Shown here in pieces: positions 33,397 to 42,425 of a DNA stretch of 64,000 bases. This stretch comes from an uncultured Candidatus Melainabacteria bacterium. Lineage in GTDB: Bacteria > Cyanobacteriota > Vampirovibrionia > Gastranaerophilales > Gastranaerophilaceae. The translations under genes and the position numbers were made by a program. Numbering within the stretch: position 1 is the stretch's first letter; every line of letters begins with the position of its first letter. The stretch spans positions 234,700-298,699 of the forward strand of contig CAKUTH010000007.1 in the NCBI GenBank assembly GCA_934691935.1, in the 5' to 3' direction. Under the pieces are notes generated by a model. It searched no databases. It saw only the letters and a list, made by a program, of their open reading frames with translations, and was not told the DNA's origin.

Positions 33397-34310
33397 TTTC
33401 CTGCCTTTATTACTTGTATATTCCTAGTTTCTGTAATTTCTTGACGCGCATCTTTTATGATTTCTCTTTTGTCCTCATCAAGTCTGCATCCGCCAACAAG
33501 TCTGTCAATAAACCCTGTATTAAGTTTGACAGCTTTGTCAAATGCACCAACTTCTTCCAGCACGTCTTTAATTTGGTGCAAATCATAACCAAATGATTGT
33601 TTTGAATTATAAACAAGAGTTTCACCTGATTGTGAGATAATAGGTTCTCCACCCTGTTCAAAATAGAGTTTAAATACTGATTTTAAATCTTGTAATTCTG
33701 ATTGCAAAGTCGCAACGGTTTGTTGAATTCTTAAAAATCTTTCAAATAGATATTCTACATTTTCAAGTTGTTTAACTTCCCAATCATATTTTTGCAAATA
33801 CAATTTTTTCAGTTTTGGGTAAGCCAACGCAAGCCCCATGGTATCAGCCATTGCGCGGTGGTGATTTTTTAATTCAACACCAAACTTTGTAGTTAATGCT
33901 TCTAAGCCGTGCGAAAACAATTCAGGATAAACTTCCTTAAACATTTGTTGAGAGTCAATTCTCGGGTTGTTTAATTCTTTTCCTGTAGTTCTCAAGCTGG
34001 CTTCGTTTAAAAAAGAATAATCAAATATGCAATTGTGTGCAACAATTGGATAATCACCAATAAATTCCAAAATTTTTGGCATGGCTTCCACCTCTGTTGG
34101 GGCATCTGCAACCATTTCCGCCGTAATTCCGTGAATTGCAATACTTGATTTTCTTATGTGTTGTTGAGGATTGATAAGAGTTTGAAATTCGTCTTTTATC
34201 TTGCCATTTTCTAGCCTGACGCCAGCAAACTCAACCATTTTCTCCTTTGTATAATCTAATCCCGTAGTCTCTGTATCAAGAACAATTTCAATTATTTTTT
34301 TTCTAGCCAT
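33393..34310 (-). CDS. DnaQ-like 3'-5' exonuclease (DEDDh)
   Basis: 305 residues. The exonuclease domain occupies about 8-175: ExoI VLDTETTGLDY, ExoII AHNCIFDYSFL and ExoIII HHRAMADT. This is the proofreading/epsilon type. The remaining ~130 residues contain a coiled-coil-like stretch (VEYLFERFLRIQQTVATLQ) and no known domain. It could be a stand-alone epsilon subunit or a repair exonuclease. It is cotranscribed with the transporter, whose start it overlaps; no functional link is evident. Confidence 0.85.
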   Translation of the reverse strand: MARKKIIEIVLDTETTGLDYTKEKMVEFAGVRLENGKIKDEFQTLINPQQHIRKSSIAIHGITAEMVADAPTEVEAMPKILEFIGDYPIVAHNCIFDYSFLNEASLRTTGKELNNPRIDSQQMFKEVYPELFSHGLEALTTKFGVELKNHHRAMADTMGLALAYPKLKKLYLQKYDWEVKQLENVEYLFERFLRIQQTVATLQSELQDLKSVFKLYFEQGGEPIISQSGETLVYNSKQSFGYDLHQIKDVLEEVGAFDKAVKLNTGFIDRLVGGCRLDEDKREIIKDARQEITETRNIQVIKAGK

Positions 34311-34516
34311 TTTTTTATCCTATAGAACTCTGTTAAGATAATAGCACAAAAAAAAATTATATGGTAGAATTAAGACATTAAGTTATTAAGATGATAAGAC
34401 GATAAGTACTTTACATAAAGTTATTTCGAAGTAATTTTATTATGATTACTTATTGATAAGAACTTAACTCTTAACGTCCTAGCGACTTAACGACCTTACA
34501 AAAAAAGGAGATAACC

Positions 34517-34840
34517 ATGTCAAATGCAATAGAAATTAATGACGCGAATTTTGAACAAGAAGTGTTACAATCAGAACAACCAGTTGTAGTAGATTTTTGG
34601 GCGCCTTGGTGCGGACCTTGCAGAAAACTCGGACCAATTTTGGATGAAGTAGCAACCGAATTTGCTGGAAAAGTTAAGTTTGTAAAAGTTAATACAGATG
34701 AAAACCTAAAAACTGCTCAAGATTACTCAATTAGCGGACTTCCTAGTCTTTTGGTTTTCAAAAACGGAAAAGCATTGGAAAGACTTGTTGGATTAATGCC
34801 TAAATCAACTATTATTTCTAACATAGAAAAACACATGTAG
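34517..34840 (+). CDS. trxA: thioredoxin
   Basis: 107 residues, the classic length. Active site FWAPWCGPCRKLGP, central VKVNTDENLKTAQDYSISGLPS with the cis-Pro, and FKNGKALERLVGLMPKS. It is a cytoplasmic disulfide reductase. AAAAGGAGA lies just before the ATG. Upstream (34370-34510) is a gene-free stretch of TAAG-rich repeats. Confidence 0.97.
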   Translation: MSNAIEINDANFEQEVLQSEQPVVVDFWAPWCGPCRKLGPILDEVATEFAGKVKFVKVNTDENLKTAQDYSISGLPSLLVFKNGKALERLVGLMPKSTIISNIEKHM

Positions 34841-34884
34841 TTTGGTTAAAATTTCTTAACAACTACCCAGAAATATTAAAGAAT

Positions 34885-34933
34885 AATCCTTTTTTACCGA
34901 TAAATAATACAAAGGGTAAAAAAGGATTTTTTC
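34885..34933 (+). terminator. hairpin that may end trxA and mask the next ribosome-binding site
   Basis: A perfect 14-base inverted repeat (34885-34898 and 34915-34928, AATCCTTTTTTACC) with a 16-base loop and a following T6. It looks like the trxA terminator, but its 3' arm contains the AAAGGA ribosome-binding sequence of the giant gene starting at 34934. Confidence 0.75.
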
Positions 34934-37900
34934 ATGCAAATAAACGGTGTACCAAACAAATACGAAATATTCCAAGATTTTTACTTCGACGTAAACGGAG
35001 TAAGAATTACGTATGCCGAAGCATTACGCCTTTTTTCTCAAATGGATGATGATACAAAAGGCGAATTTGAAGAATATTATAAAGATGAAACTGGTTATGA
35101 AATCATTAGCCCAAGCGGTTATAACTTAGAAAGTGAAAAATGCAGTGGTAATAAAAAAAGTTTCATAAATATTAAATATACCCTTGATGCATACGCTAAA
35201 AAGAATGGTTTAGTGCTTGACCCGCAATGGGCTGTTTATTCTGCTGAAGAAATTATGCAAATGTACAATAATGGTGTGGTTATTCCTCAAGAAATCGTTG
35301 ACATTGCAAATACAATTGTTCAATCAAAATCAAATGTTGGTTCTACCGTTGAAGGCGAAGATGACAACGAGGACACTACAGAAAAAGAACCATTTCTTGA
35401 TTTGATTCCTAAAGCAGAAAAGAAAATTAAAAAATGTAATGAAAATTCTGAAAAAATCGAAGACAAAGTAGAAAAACTTTTACCTGAAAAACAAAGAAAA
35501 CAAAAATCTGTTGAAAAGAAAATGGAAGACCAAAAGGCTTCTCTAAAAGAATATGAAGATTACGTAAGAGAATGGAGAAGTTTACAGAACAAAGTTAACA
35601 ATGGTGAAACACTTTCAAGAAGTGAAGCTGTTCGTTATGCAAAATTGACAGGTATTTTAGAAGATAAAAATCCAAAAGATAAAGGTTTGGATAAAATGCA
35701 CATTGCAGGTGAATTGAATGAAATCAATATACTTGCAACTTTGGGTGAAAAACTTGCAAACGAAACAATCGAAATTGGTGAAACTTTAGCTGATTATACA
35801 TCCCAAACTAATTATAAAGCTACAAAGAATTCCGTAAGTGGTGAAATCGGATTTTTGAGAACTATTGTTGCTATGGCAAATGGCAAAAATCTTGCAGAAC
35901 AAGCAGTTAAAATCGGTAACGAAACAAAAACTTATACAGATGAAACTCAAAAATCAGTCAATGAAATTGCAAACATTGTTGGTGTTGAAAAAATGATTGA
36001 CAAAGGTGATGAAATTACCAATGAACCAACAGTTGAAACTGTTCAAACAGAAGGCGAAGGCGACGTTAAAGGTGTTAAAAACGAATCTTCAGCAGACAAC
36101 GACGTAGAAAAAGATTTTATTGTTAATGACAAAAATGTAGGTGGCTTAATTGAAAATGCAACAGAAATCAACTTTGATTTAGGTAAACAAACAGTTAGTG
36201 CTGTAAAATCAATTAAAGTTGCAAAAGATCATAGAAAATTTGCAAAAATTGCAGGTGAAAAAGTTACAAAACTCGTTAATGACTTCAAAAAACGAGAAGA
36301 AGACCGCCAAGCAAAAATTCAACAAAAAGAAGAAGAAAATAAAAAAGCTAACGAAGAATTAAAATCTTTGACAGGCAAAACTGCGGATGAATTAAACGAA
36401 GAAGACAAAACTAAAAAAGACAACAATCAACAAAAAGGTGTTGATAAAAATAAAGTTGATGCTCTAAAACAACAAGTTGCAAAAAATAATGAAGAAATCA
36501 CAAGCCTTAAAACTGAAACAGAAGACGAAAAAGGTGAATTTACAAATGCAACAGCTAGAGAACAAGAAATTATTACAAAAGCAATCCCTGAAGAAACTAG
36601 AGCTTTAGAAAAAGATGCTAAATACAAAGAAGAAATTATCCCTCAAGATAAAAAAGATTTGAAGTTTACAGACGCAAGCGGAAAAACTCTTACTAAAATC
36701 GGCACATACAGAATTGAACTCGGTATGATGCAGATTATGACATGGAATTTTATTGAAGGGCTTAAAAACGTTGCAAAAGGAACAATCAGCACAGGTATTG
36801 GGCTAAGAGCGCAAACTGTAAGTAATACTTCAACTTCTGATATAGCTGAAAAAACGACAAACAAAGCCGTAAATCAAGAAAATTCTGCAATCAATGATTT
36901 GACATCATTGGAAGCTCAAATTTTAGCTGTAACAGGCGCTGAGGATACAACTTCTCAACCTTCTAATACAAACTCAAATGATGATAATGCAAACTCAACA
37001 GCTGGTGAAGGTGATGCAACTTCACAAACACCTCAAGTTGAAACACAAAAACTTGCTACAAAATCATTACTTGTATCTACACCGCAAAGTGAAGGTCAAA
37101 ATGCACCAACACAAAGCCCTGTTGCATCTCAAGACACACCAAAGAGTGCTTCTGCAGGCATGCTTGCTGCATACAACCGCGAAAGAGAAAACATCAAAGG
37201 TATCGTTGGTGGAGAAGCAACAACTAATGGCCTCGGAAGTGGTAAAAAAGAAGAAAAAATTGACGAATCAACGGATAGTGGCCCTATTAAAGACAAACAG
37301 AAAAAAGAAACAGATAAAGCTAAAGATAAATTGAGCGACATTGATAGCGCAACTACTAATGATAGCAAAGATTCTGTAAAGAAAAACAAAGAAACTAAAA
37401 AAGATAAAAAACGCCTTCAAAAAGAAACAAAACGCCTTCAAAAAGAAATGAAAAAAGACGAAGAACAAGCTCTAAAATTGAAGGAAGAATCTCAAAAAGC
37501 AGCAGAAAAACAAAATGAAATTATCCTTGAATATCAAGCATTAAATGCTGAAAATGAAAAAATAATGGCAGAAGAAGATGCAAAAAAACTTGCGCAACCT
37601 TCTCAATTAAAACAAAATGATAACGACCAAAAAGGCGGAATTTTGGCTTCAAATAACTTTGCCGCTACTGGACAACAATCTCCAAACATTGATAAATTAG
37701 CTCAAAATGGCGCAAGAATTGATGCTTTGGGTATTGAATTCAAAAGCTATGAAAGTGTAATTACACGAAATAGTACAAAAATCCAAACCATTGAAAAATC
37801 AACAAAAACAAAACAAAAGAAATTTAATAAAACAACTAAAGCCTTAAACAAACAAATTAAATCTGAACAAAAAGCTGAACAAGAAAAACAAAAACGTTTA

Positions 37901-39193
37901 GCAAAACAATTGGCTATTGTTGGTGTACAAGAAAATGCATATTCATTGACTTTGTCAATCGGTACAATATGGCAAGTAATTGCGACAGGTGAATTAAGCA
38001 ACCCATTTACTGCAATTAAAGGTGGAGTAGATATGACTGTTGCCCAAATTCTTATGGCAATTGGTACAGCTGGTATTGCCGCTTGTGCCGTTACAAAATC
38101 AATTATAAACTTGGCAAACGGCAACCTATCAGCAGCTTTAGTTGGTTTAGGTTCTACTGCAGTTTCAATCGCAAGTAACTTTGTTCCTGGCGTTGGCGGT
38201 GCTGCAAGCAAAGTATTAACTGCTACTGCGCAAGGTTTAAGTATTGTTTCAACTTCTGCAGAATTTGTAAACAACGTAAGAGCTATTGAAGGCAAAGAAG
38301 CAAAAGGTGCATTTAGCAAAATCGCAACTATTGCTGGCGTAGCATCTAGTGTTACAAACGCTGCATCTTCACTTGGAAGCCTTGGAAAAACTACATCAGC
38401 CCTTGGTAAAGCTGCCAAAATTGCAAGCGTTGTTGGTACTGCAACAACTTCTGCAAGCCAATTAATGAGTGAATTTAACTGGGGTGATGAAAAACTCGCA
38501 AATATGTTAGGCGCAATCGGTGGTGGTATCAGCCTTGCAGCAAGCGCTGTTCAATTGGCTCAATCATTCAGTAGCAACGATAAAGTTGATGACAAAAAAG
38601 ATGATGATAGCAAAACCGAAGGTACAGATAAAGACAATACTGTTGAACAAAATAATACAACTGAAAAAACTGAAGAATCTACAGAAGATACAGATACAGA
38701 TTCAGATTCAGATAAAACAAACAAAGAAGATAAAAATTCAAAAACAAAAGAAAATGGTGAAAATAATGATGTTCAAAATAAATATGCATCACCTAAATTT
38801 TCAAAAGTTACAGACGAGCAACTTCAAGCTGAAATAGATAAAGCACTTATGCAAGGTGACCGTGAAAAATATACAGAGCTTGTTTTTGAACAAGCAAACA
38901 GAAGAATCCATGAAAAAATTGAAGTTATGCAAGCTGATAAACAAGCACAAATTGCCAAAAAACAACAAAAAGCCGAAAAAATTGACAAAATCATGGATAT
39001 TGTTGGACAAGCTGCAGGTACAACAGCAAATGTTGCAGGAATGTTTATGTCACAAAGCGAGGGTGAAATTAAGAAAAATGCAGCAACACCTGGAAGATTG
39101 ACAAAACGTGCTCAAGAAATTATAAAGAAAAATGCGTTATTACGTAAAAAACGCATACAAGCATTAGTAAAAAGTCAAAGATATTATGCATAA
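34934..39193 (+). CDS. giant coiled-coil protein with a Gly/Ala-rich hydrophobic domain, unknown
   Basis: 1419 residues; I recognise no family. The N-terminal ~130 residues look folded (FYFDVNGVRITYAEALRLFS; VYSAEEIMQMYNNG). Long charged, probably coiled-coil stretches follow (about 155-215, 430-560, 815-890, 920-995), broken by a Thr/Ser/Asn/Gln linker (about 650-790). Residues ~1000-1212 form a Gly/Ala/Ser-rich hydrophobic block (MAIGTAGIAACAVTKSIINL, GVASSVTNAASSLGSLG). An acidic Asp/Thr/Ser-rich tract (~1213-1285) and a basic tail (KKRIQALVKSQRYYA) follow. There is no signal peptide or lipobox. The layout recalls pore-forming translocators or large surface proteins, but this is only analogy. 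It appears monocistronic. Confidence 0.75.
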   Translation: MQINGVPNKYEIFQDFYFDVNGVRITYAEALRLFSQMDDDTKGEFEEYYKDETGYEIISPSGYNLESEKCSGNKKSFINIKYTLDAYAKKNGLVLDPQWAVYSAEEIMQMYNNGVVIPQEIVDIANTIVQSKSNVGSTVEGEDDNEDTTEKEPFLDLIPKAEKKIKKCNENSEKIEDKVEKLLPEKQRKQKSVEKKMEDQKASLKEYEDYVREWRSLQNKVNNGETLSRSEAVRYAKLTGILEDKNPKDKGLDKMHIAGELNEINILATLGEKLANETIEIGETLADYTSQTNYKATKNSVSGEIGFLRTIVAMANGKNLAEQAVKIGNETKTYTDETQKSVNEIANIVGVEKMIDKGDEITNEPTVETVQTEGEGDVKGVKNESSADNDVEKDFIVNDKNVGGLIENATEINFDLGKQTVSAVKSIKVAKDHRKFAKIAGEKVTKLVNDFKKREEDRQAKIQQKEEENKKANEELKSLTGKTADELNEEDKTKKDNNQQKGVDKNKVDALKQQVAKNNEEITSLKTETEDEKGEFTNATAREQEIITKAIPEETRALEKDAKYKEEIIPQDKKDLKFTDASGKTLTKIGTYRIELGMMQIMTWNFIEGLKNVAKGTISTGIGLRAQTVSNTSTSDIAEKTTNKAVNQENSAINDLTSLEAQILAVTGAEDTTSQPSNTNSNDDNANSTAGEGDATSQTPQVETQKLATKSLLVSTPQSEGQNAPTQSPVASQDTPKSASAGMLAAYNRERENIKGIVGGEATTNGLGSGKKEEKIDESTDSGPIKDKQKKETDKAKDKLSDIDSATTNDSKDSVKKNKETKKDKKRLQKETKRLQKEMKKDEEQALKLKEESQKAAEKQNEIILEYQALNAENEKIMAEEDAKKLAQPSQLKQNDNDQKGGILASNNFAATGQQSPNIDKLAQNGARIDALGIEFKSYESVITRNSTKIQTIEKSTKTKQKKFNKTTKALNKQIKSEQKAEQEKQKRLAKQLAIVGVQENAYSLTLSIGTIWQVIATGELSNPFTAIKGGVDMTVAQILMAIGTAGIAACAVTKSIINLANGNLSAALVGLGSTAVSIASNFVPGVGGAASKVLTATAQGLSIVSTSAEFVNNVRAIEGKEAKGAFSKIATIAGVASSVTNAASSLGSLGKTTSALGKAAKIASVVGTATTSASQLMSEFNWGDEKLANMLGAIGGGISLAASAVQLAQSFSSNDKVDDKKDDDSKTEGTDKDNTVEQNNTTEKTEESTEDTDTDSDSDKTNKEDKNSKTKENGENNDVQNKYASPKFSKVTDEQLQAEIDKALMQGDREKYTELVFEQANRRIHEKIEVMQADKQAQIAKKQQKAEKIDKIMDIVGQAAGTTANVAGMFMSQSEGEIKKNAATPGRLTKRAQEIIKKNALLRKKRIQALVKSQRYYA

Positions 39194-39205
39194 GTTATAA
39201 AAAAG

Positions 39206-39235
39206 TCAACACCCCCTAATACTAGAGGGTGTTGA
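39206..39235. terminator. bidirectional terminator between the giant gene and rplL
   Basis: TCAACACCC / GGGTGTTGA hairpin. The minus-strand side has a T6 tract, so it mainly ends rplJ-rplL. Confidence 0.8.
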
Positions 39236-39271
39236 TTAATATCTATACAAAGTCTAAAGACTATGTTGTAA

Positions 39272-39646
39272 CTATTTGATTTCAACAGTTGCGCCAGCTG
39301 CTTCAAGTTGTTTTTTGATAGCTTCAGCGTCTTCTTTTTTAACGCCTTCTTTAACAGCTTTAGGAGCACCATCAACTAAATCTTTAGCTTCTTTCAAGCC
39401 AAGACCTGTGATAGCACGAACTTCTTTCAATACAGCGATTTTGTTAGCACCAGCTGAAGCCAAGATTACGTTAACTTCAGATGCTTCTTCTGCTGCTGCT
39501 TCACCAGCTGCTGCTGGAGCTGCTGCAACTGCTACTGGAGCTGCTGCTGATACGCCGAATTTTTCTTCCATAGCTTTTACTAATTCAGCTGCTTCTAACA
39601 AAGTTAATTTTTCGATTGATTCTAAAATAGTTTCTACGTTACTCAT
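39272..39646 (-). CDS. rplL: 50S ribosomal protein L7/L12
   Basis: 124 residues. It has an N-terminal dimerisation helix region, an Ala-rich hinge (AAPVAVAAAPAAAGEAAAEE) and the C-terminal factor-binding domain (NKIAVLKEVRAITGLGLKEA, LVDGAPKAVKEGV). It forms the ribosomal stalk with L10, encoded 86 bases upstream. Confidence 0.98.
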   Translation of the reverse strand: MSNVETILESIEKLTLLEAAELVKAMEEKFGVSAAAPVAVAAAPAAAGEAAAEEASEVNVILASAGANKIAVLKEVRAITGLGLKEAKDLVDGAPKAVKEGVKKEDAEAIKKQLEAAGATVEIK

Positions 39647-39732
39647 TATTTTTCTCCTTTTGTTGTTTTGTTTGTTTCACTGTTGTTTGTTGTTTAATTT
39701 ATTGCCTCGCTAAGCGCTCAGCAACGTACTAA

Positions 39733-40254
39733 TTAAGCACTCTTTTGATCTCTAACAGCTGCCATAGCACGTGTAAGTTGTGCCATAACTGCATTGATAG
39801 ATCCAACGATACCTGAAGCAGGTGAATTGATAGAGCCAAGAATTTTTGCAATAAGTTCTTCTTTTGAAGGAAGTTTTGATAATGCTTCTGCTTCTTGTGC
39901 TGATAACAATTTACCATCCAAAGCACCGCCAAGGATTGCACCTTTTTTAGAGTCTTTAATGAATTTTGCAACTGCTTTTGCAGGACTAACTTGATCTTCA
40001 AAACCAAACGCAATAGCGACAGGTCCAGTTAAAGAATCAGCTAGAACTTCAAATTCAGTACCCTTCAAAGCGATTTTAGCCAAAGTGTTTTTAGTTACCA
40101 TGTAATCACCGCCGTCTTTTTGCAAAGAACGTCTTAAGTTTGTGATTTCTTCTACAGTGTAACCTTTATATTCGGTCAAAATAGCTACTTGGGCTTTTTC
40201 TGCTTTTGCTTTAATAGCATCTATTTTTTCTGATTTAAATGCTTTTGTTGCCAT
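39733..40254 (-). CDS. rplJ: 50S ribosomal protein L10
   Basis: 173 residues. LTEYKGYTVEEITNLRRSLQ and YMVTKNTLAKIALKGT are typical of bacterial L10, and the C-terminal helix binds L7/L12 dimers. The gene is followed by rplL but not preceded by rplK or rplA, which are elsewhere. Expression is probably controlled by binding of the L10-L12 complex to the leader upstream. Confidence 0.98.
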   Translation of the reverse strand: MATKAFKSEKIDAIKAKAEKAQVAILTEYKGYTVEEITNLRRSLQKDGGDYMVTKNTLAKIALKGTEFEVLADSLTGPVAIAFGFEDQVSPAKAVAKFIKDSKKGAILGGALDGKLLSAQEAEALSKLPSKEELIAKILGSINSPASGIVGSINAVMAQLTRAMAAVRDQKSA

Positions 40255-40391
40255 GTTTAGCTCCTTTTGTTTGTATTACTTGATTGATTTAACAATCTAT
40301 ATCGACCGTTTACCCAAATACTAAAAAAGACTTTGCTTTTTCCAGTATTGGCCGCAAAATCTCATAGGTTAACAAATCTATTTATTATATT

Positions 40392-40545
40392 TCGACTGTT
40401 CAACCTCGGTTAGCTGATATATTAAGGGAGTTTTGAATTCTACCTGTCTTGCAAACCCACTTACCTTACCTGTCATCTCTGACAAATCCGTGTTCGCTTT
40501 ACATTTGGTCTTTCAAACGCCCGCTAACTGTCTGCGGTATACTTT
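40392..40545 (-). ncRNA. L10 leader (ribosomal protein autoregulation element)
   Basis: The minus-strand leader has the conserved AGACAGTTAGCGGG element (40521-40538) and CAGCTAACCGAGGTTG (about 40402-40416). TTAGC and GCTAA can pair, and ACCGAGGTT is the expected conserved block. Such leaders bind L10(L12)4 and repress rplJL. Confidence 0.85.
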
Positions 40546-40546
40546 A

Positions 40547-40574
40547 ATAATACAATAAAAAAACTAAAAATCAA
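40547..40574 (-). promoter_or_regulatory. sigma-70-type promoter for rplJ-rplL
   Basis: On the minus strand, TTGATT (40574-40569) and TATTAT (40552-40547) are 16 bases apart, just upstream of the L10 leader. Confidence 0.65.
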
Positions 40575-40581
40575 TAGTTGC

Positions 40582-41490
40582 TTAATTTTTCTTAATCAGT
40601 CCAAACACATTACTTTCTTGAAAAATATCATAAGGTCCTTTTGGAGTGAATGTATAAAGCTGAGTTGGATTAAGATTGTATCTCAAATTAAAGTTTCCAA
40701 GACATAGCATTTCATTTTTACTACGCAACGAAAGCAATTTTTCCAAAACAGGATATACATCAGATTTCAAATCAACGTCATTGCTATAAACCTCAACTGC
40801 AGAATAATTTATCAAAAGCCATTTATCTTTACGCATATTTGTTCGTATGCGCTTGATTGTCATTTCCACAAAATTTAAAAGATTATCTATGCGAGAAAAA
40901 TCATCAAGCAATATTAACATTTTATTGTCAGTTTTTGCAAACTTACACCCAGAAAGAGCCTTTATTGTTGAATAAAAGACCTTGAATGCTTCTTCTTCCT
41001 TGAGATTTAGGTCTTTTTCAGAATTATCAACATACAAACTCTTAACCTCAAATTGCACCAAAATCGCTACGTTATTATAACGTCGGATTTTTTCGACAGT
41101 TTCTTGTTGAAGTTCTTCATTAAATTTTTTCTCGATTTTTCTTTGACAACTCCTAATCAGCCTTTCTAAATTTTCAATCCAAATATAAACATAATATTTA
41201 GCTTTGGTAACAGCAAATACAAAAATAACTGCAATAATATCAAAAAGTAAAAGTGAACCGTCAACATATATTCCGCCGACTTCAATATCGTTTGTATAAA
41301 AGAGCCTTACCAAGTCAGTAATACCTTCAGCCAACGGTCTTGCAAAATCGAATGCTGTTGAATCTATTAAATTTAAGAACCAATATGTCGCAGTAATAAA
41401 TATAATTACCATCATTGCAATTTGAATTACAAACATGATATTTAAAAGCAATTCTGCAAGTCTTATCAGCCCTCTATAAACTTTTATCAT
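40582..41490 (-). CDS. membrane protein with a cytoplasmic domain, unknown
   Basis: 302 residues. Two membrane helices lie at about 15-42 (LNIMFVIQIAMMVIIFITAT) and 80-95 (LLLFDIIAVIFVFAVTKA). A cytoplasmic region of ~200 residues begins with a coiled-coil linker and has strands such as VAILVQFEVKSLYV and KMLILLDDFSRIDNLLNFVE. The membrane-linker-alpha/beta arrangement loosely resembles cyclase-type signalling proteins, but GGDEF or cyclase catalytic motifs are not visible. It overlaps panC by four bases and is probably cotranscribed. Confidence 0.6.
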   Translation of the reverse strand: MIKVYRGLIRLAELLLNIMFVIQIAMMVIIFITATYWFLNLIDSTAFDFARPLAEGITDLVRLFYTNDIEVGGIYVDGSLLLFDIIAVIFVFAVTKAKYYVYIWIENLERLIRSCQRKIEKKFNEELQQETVEKIRRYNNVAILVQFEVKSLYVDNSEKDLNLKEEEAFKVFYSTIKALSGCKFAKTDNKMLILLDDFSRIDNLLNFVEMTIKRIRTNMRKDKWLLINYSAVEVYSNDVDLKSDVYPVLEKLLSLRSKNEMLCLGNFNLRYNLNPTQLYTFTPKGPYDIFQESNVFGLIKKN

Positions 41491-42350
41491 ACATTATTAC
41501 CCAATGAAATATTATCAATCAACCTAACATTAGCCACTTTCAATGCGATAAACACAATTGTATTATCATCAACCACAGTTTTTTCTTCTAAATTATCTGC
41601 ATCCCTGAATTCTAAATATTCAAGATTGTGATTGTCGTTAAGATACGAATATGCAGTTTCGCTCAAGGCCTTCGCATCGTTAATACCTTTGTTATAGCAA
41701 GCCTTTATATTAAACAAAATTTTGCTTAATGCAAGAGCATCTACTTTATCCTTGTCGCTTAAATATTTATTTCTTGATGATAGTGCCAAACCACTTTCTT
41801 CTCTAACGATTGGACAAGGGATTATTTCTACTGGAATGTTCAAATCCTTTACCATCTTTTTCAAAATAATCAATTGTTGCCTGTCTTTTTCTCCAAAAAA
41901 CGCAAAATCTGGTTGAACAATATTAAACAACTTATTTACAACTGTACAAACCCCATCAAAGTGTCCTACACGAGATTTTCCACACAATTTGTCTGTATAA
42001 AAATATGGTGGAATTACATACGTCAAAAAATCATTAGACAAAATATGCCCTTCGCCGTACATTTCTTTTGGTGAAGGGGCAAAAACTATATCAGCACCAA
42101 CCTCTGAACACAATTTTTCATCAGCATCAAGAGTCCTTGGGTATTTGTCCAAATCTTCCCCAGGACAAAACTGAATAGGATTAACAAAAACTGAAACAAC
42201 TGTCTTATCACACTTTGCGACAGATTTTTCAATCAAACTTTTGTGACCATTGTGCAATGCGCCCATTGTTGGCACAAGCCCAACTGTCAAACCTTCCTTT
42301 TTCCATTCTCTAACTTTTTCCCTAACTTCCGATATAGTATGAATTAACAT
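41487..42350 (-). CDS. panC: pantothenate synthetase
   Basis: 287 residues from the ATG at 42350, which has an AAAGAGAG sequence six bases upstream and starts at the family's usual position (MLIHTISEVREKVREWKKEG). Motifs: VPTMGALHNGHKSLI, VVSVFVNPIQF, FGEKDRQQLIILKKMV and ALSSRNKYLS. It joins pantoate and beta-alanine with ATP. With coaBC it covers part of the route to coenzyme A. Confidence 0.96.
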   Translation of the reverse strand: MLIHTISEVREKVREWKKEGLTVGLVPTMGALHNGHKSLIEKSVAKCDKTVVSVFVNPIQFCPGEDLDKYPRTLDADEKLCSEVGADIVFAPSPKEMYGEGHILSNDFLTYVIPPYFYTDKLCGKSRVGHFDGVCTVVNKLFNIVQPDFAFFGEKDRQQLIILKKMVKDLNIPVEIIPCPIVREESGLALSSRNKYLSDKDKVDALALSKILFNIKACYNKGINDAKALSETAYSYLNDNHNLEYLEFRDADNLEEKTVVDDNTIVFIALKVANVRLIDNISLGNNV

Positions 42351-42425
42351 ATAAATCTCTCTTTCTTTTGCCATTATCATACCATGAAAAAAGTTTATAG
42401 AAAATAGTTTTTATATATTCAGATG

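Noticed and set aside
37747..38418. 223-codon antisense frame inside the giant gene
   Set aside because: It lies opposite the Ala/Gly-rich block, whose composition keeps the opposite frame open; it has no ribosome-binding site or recognisable motif.
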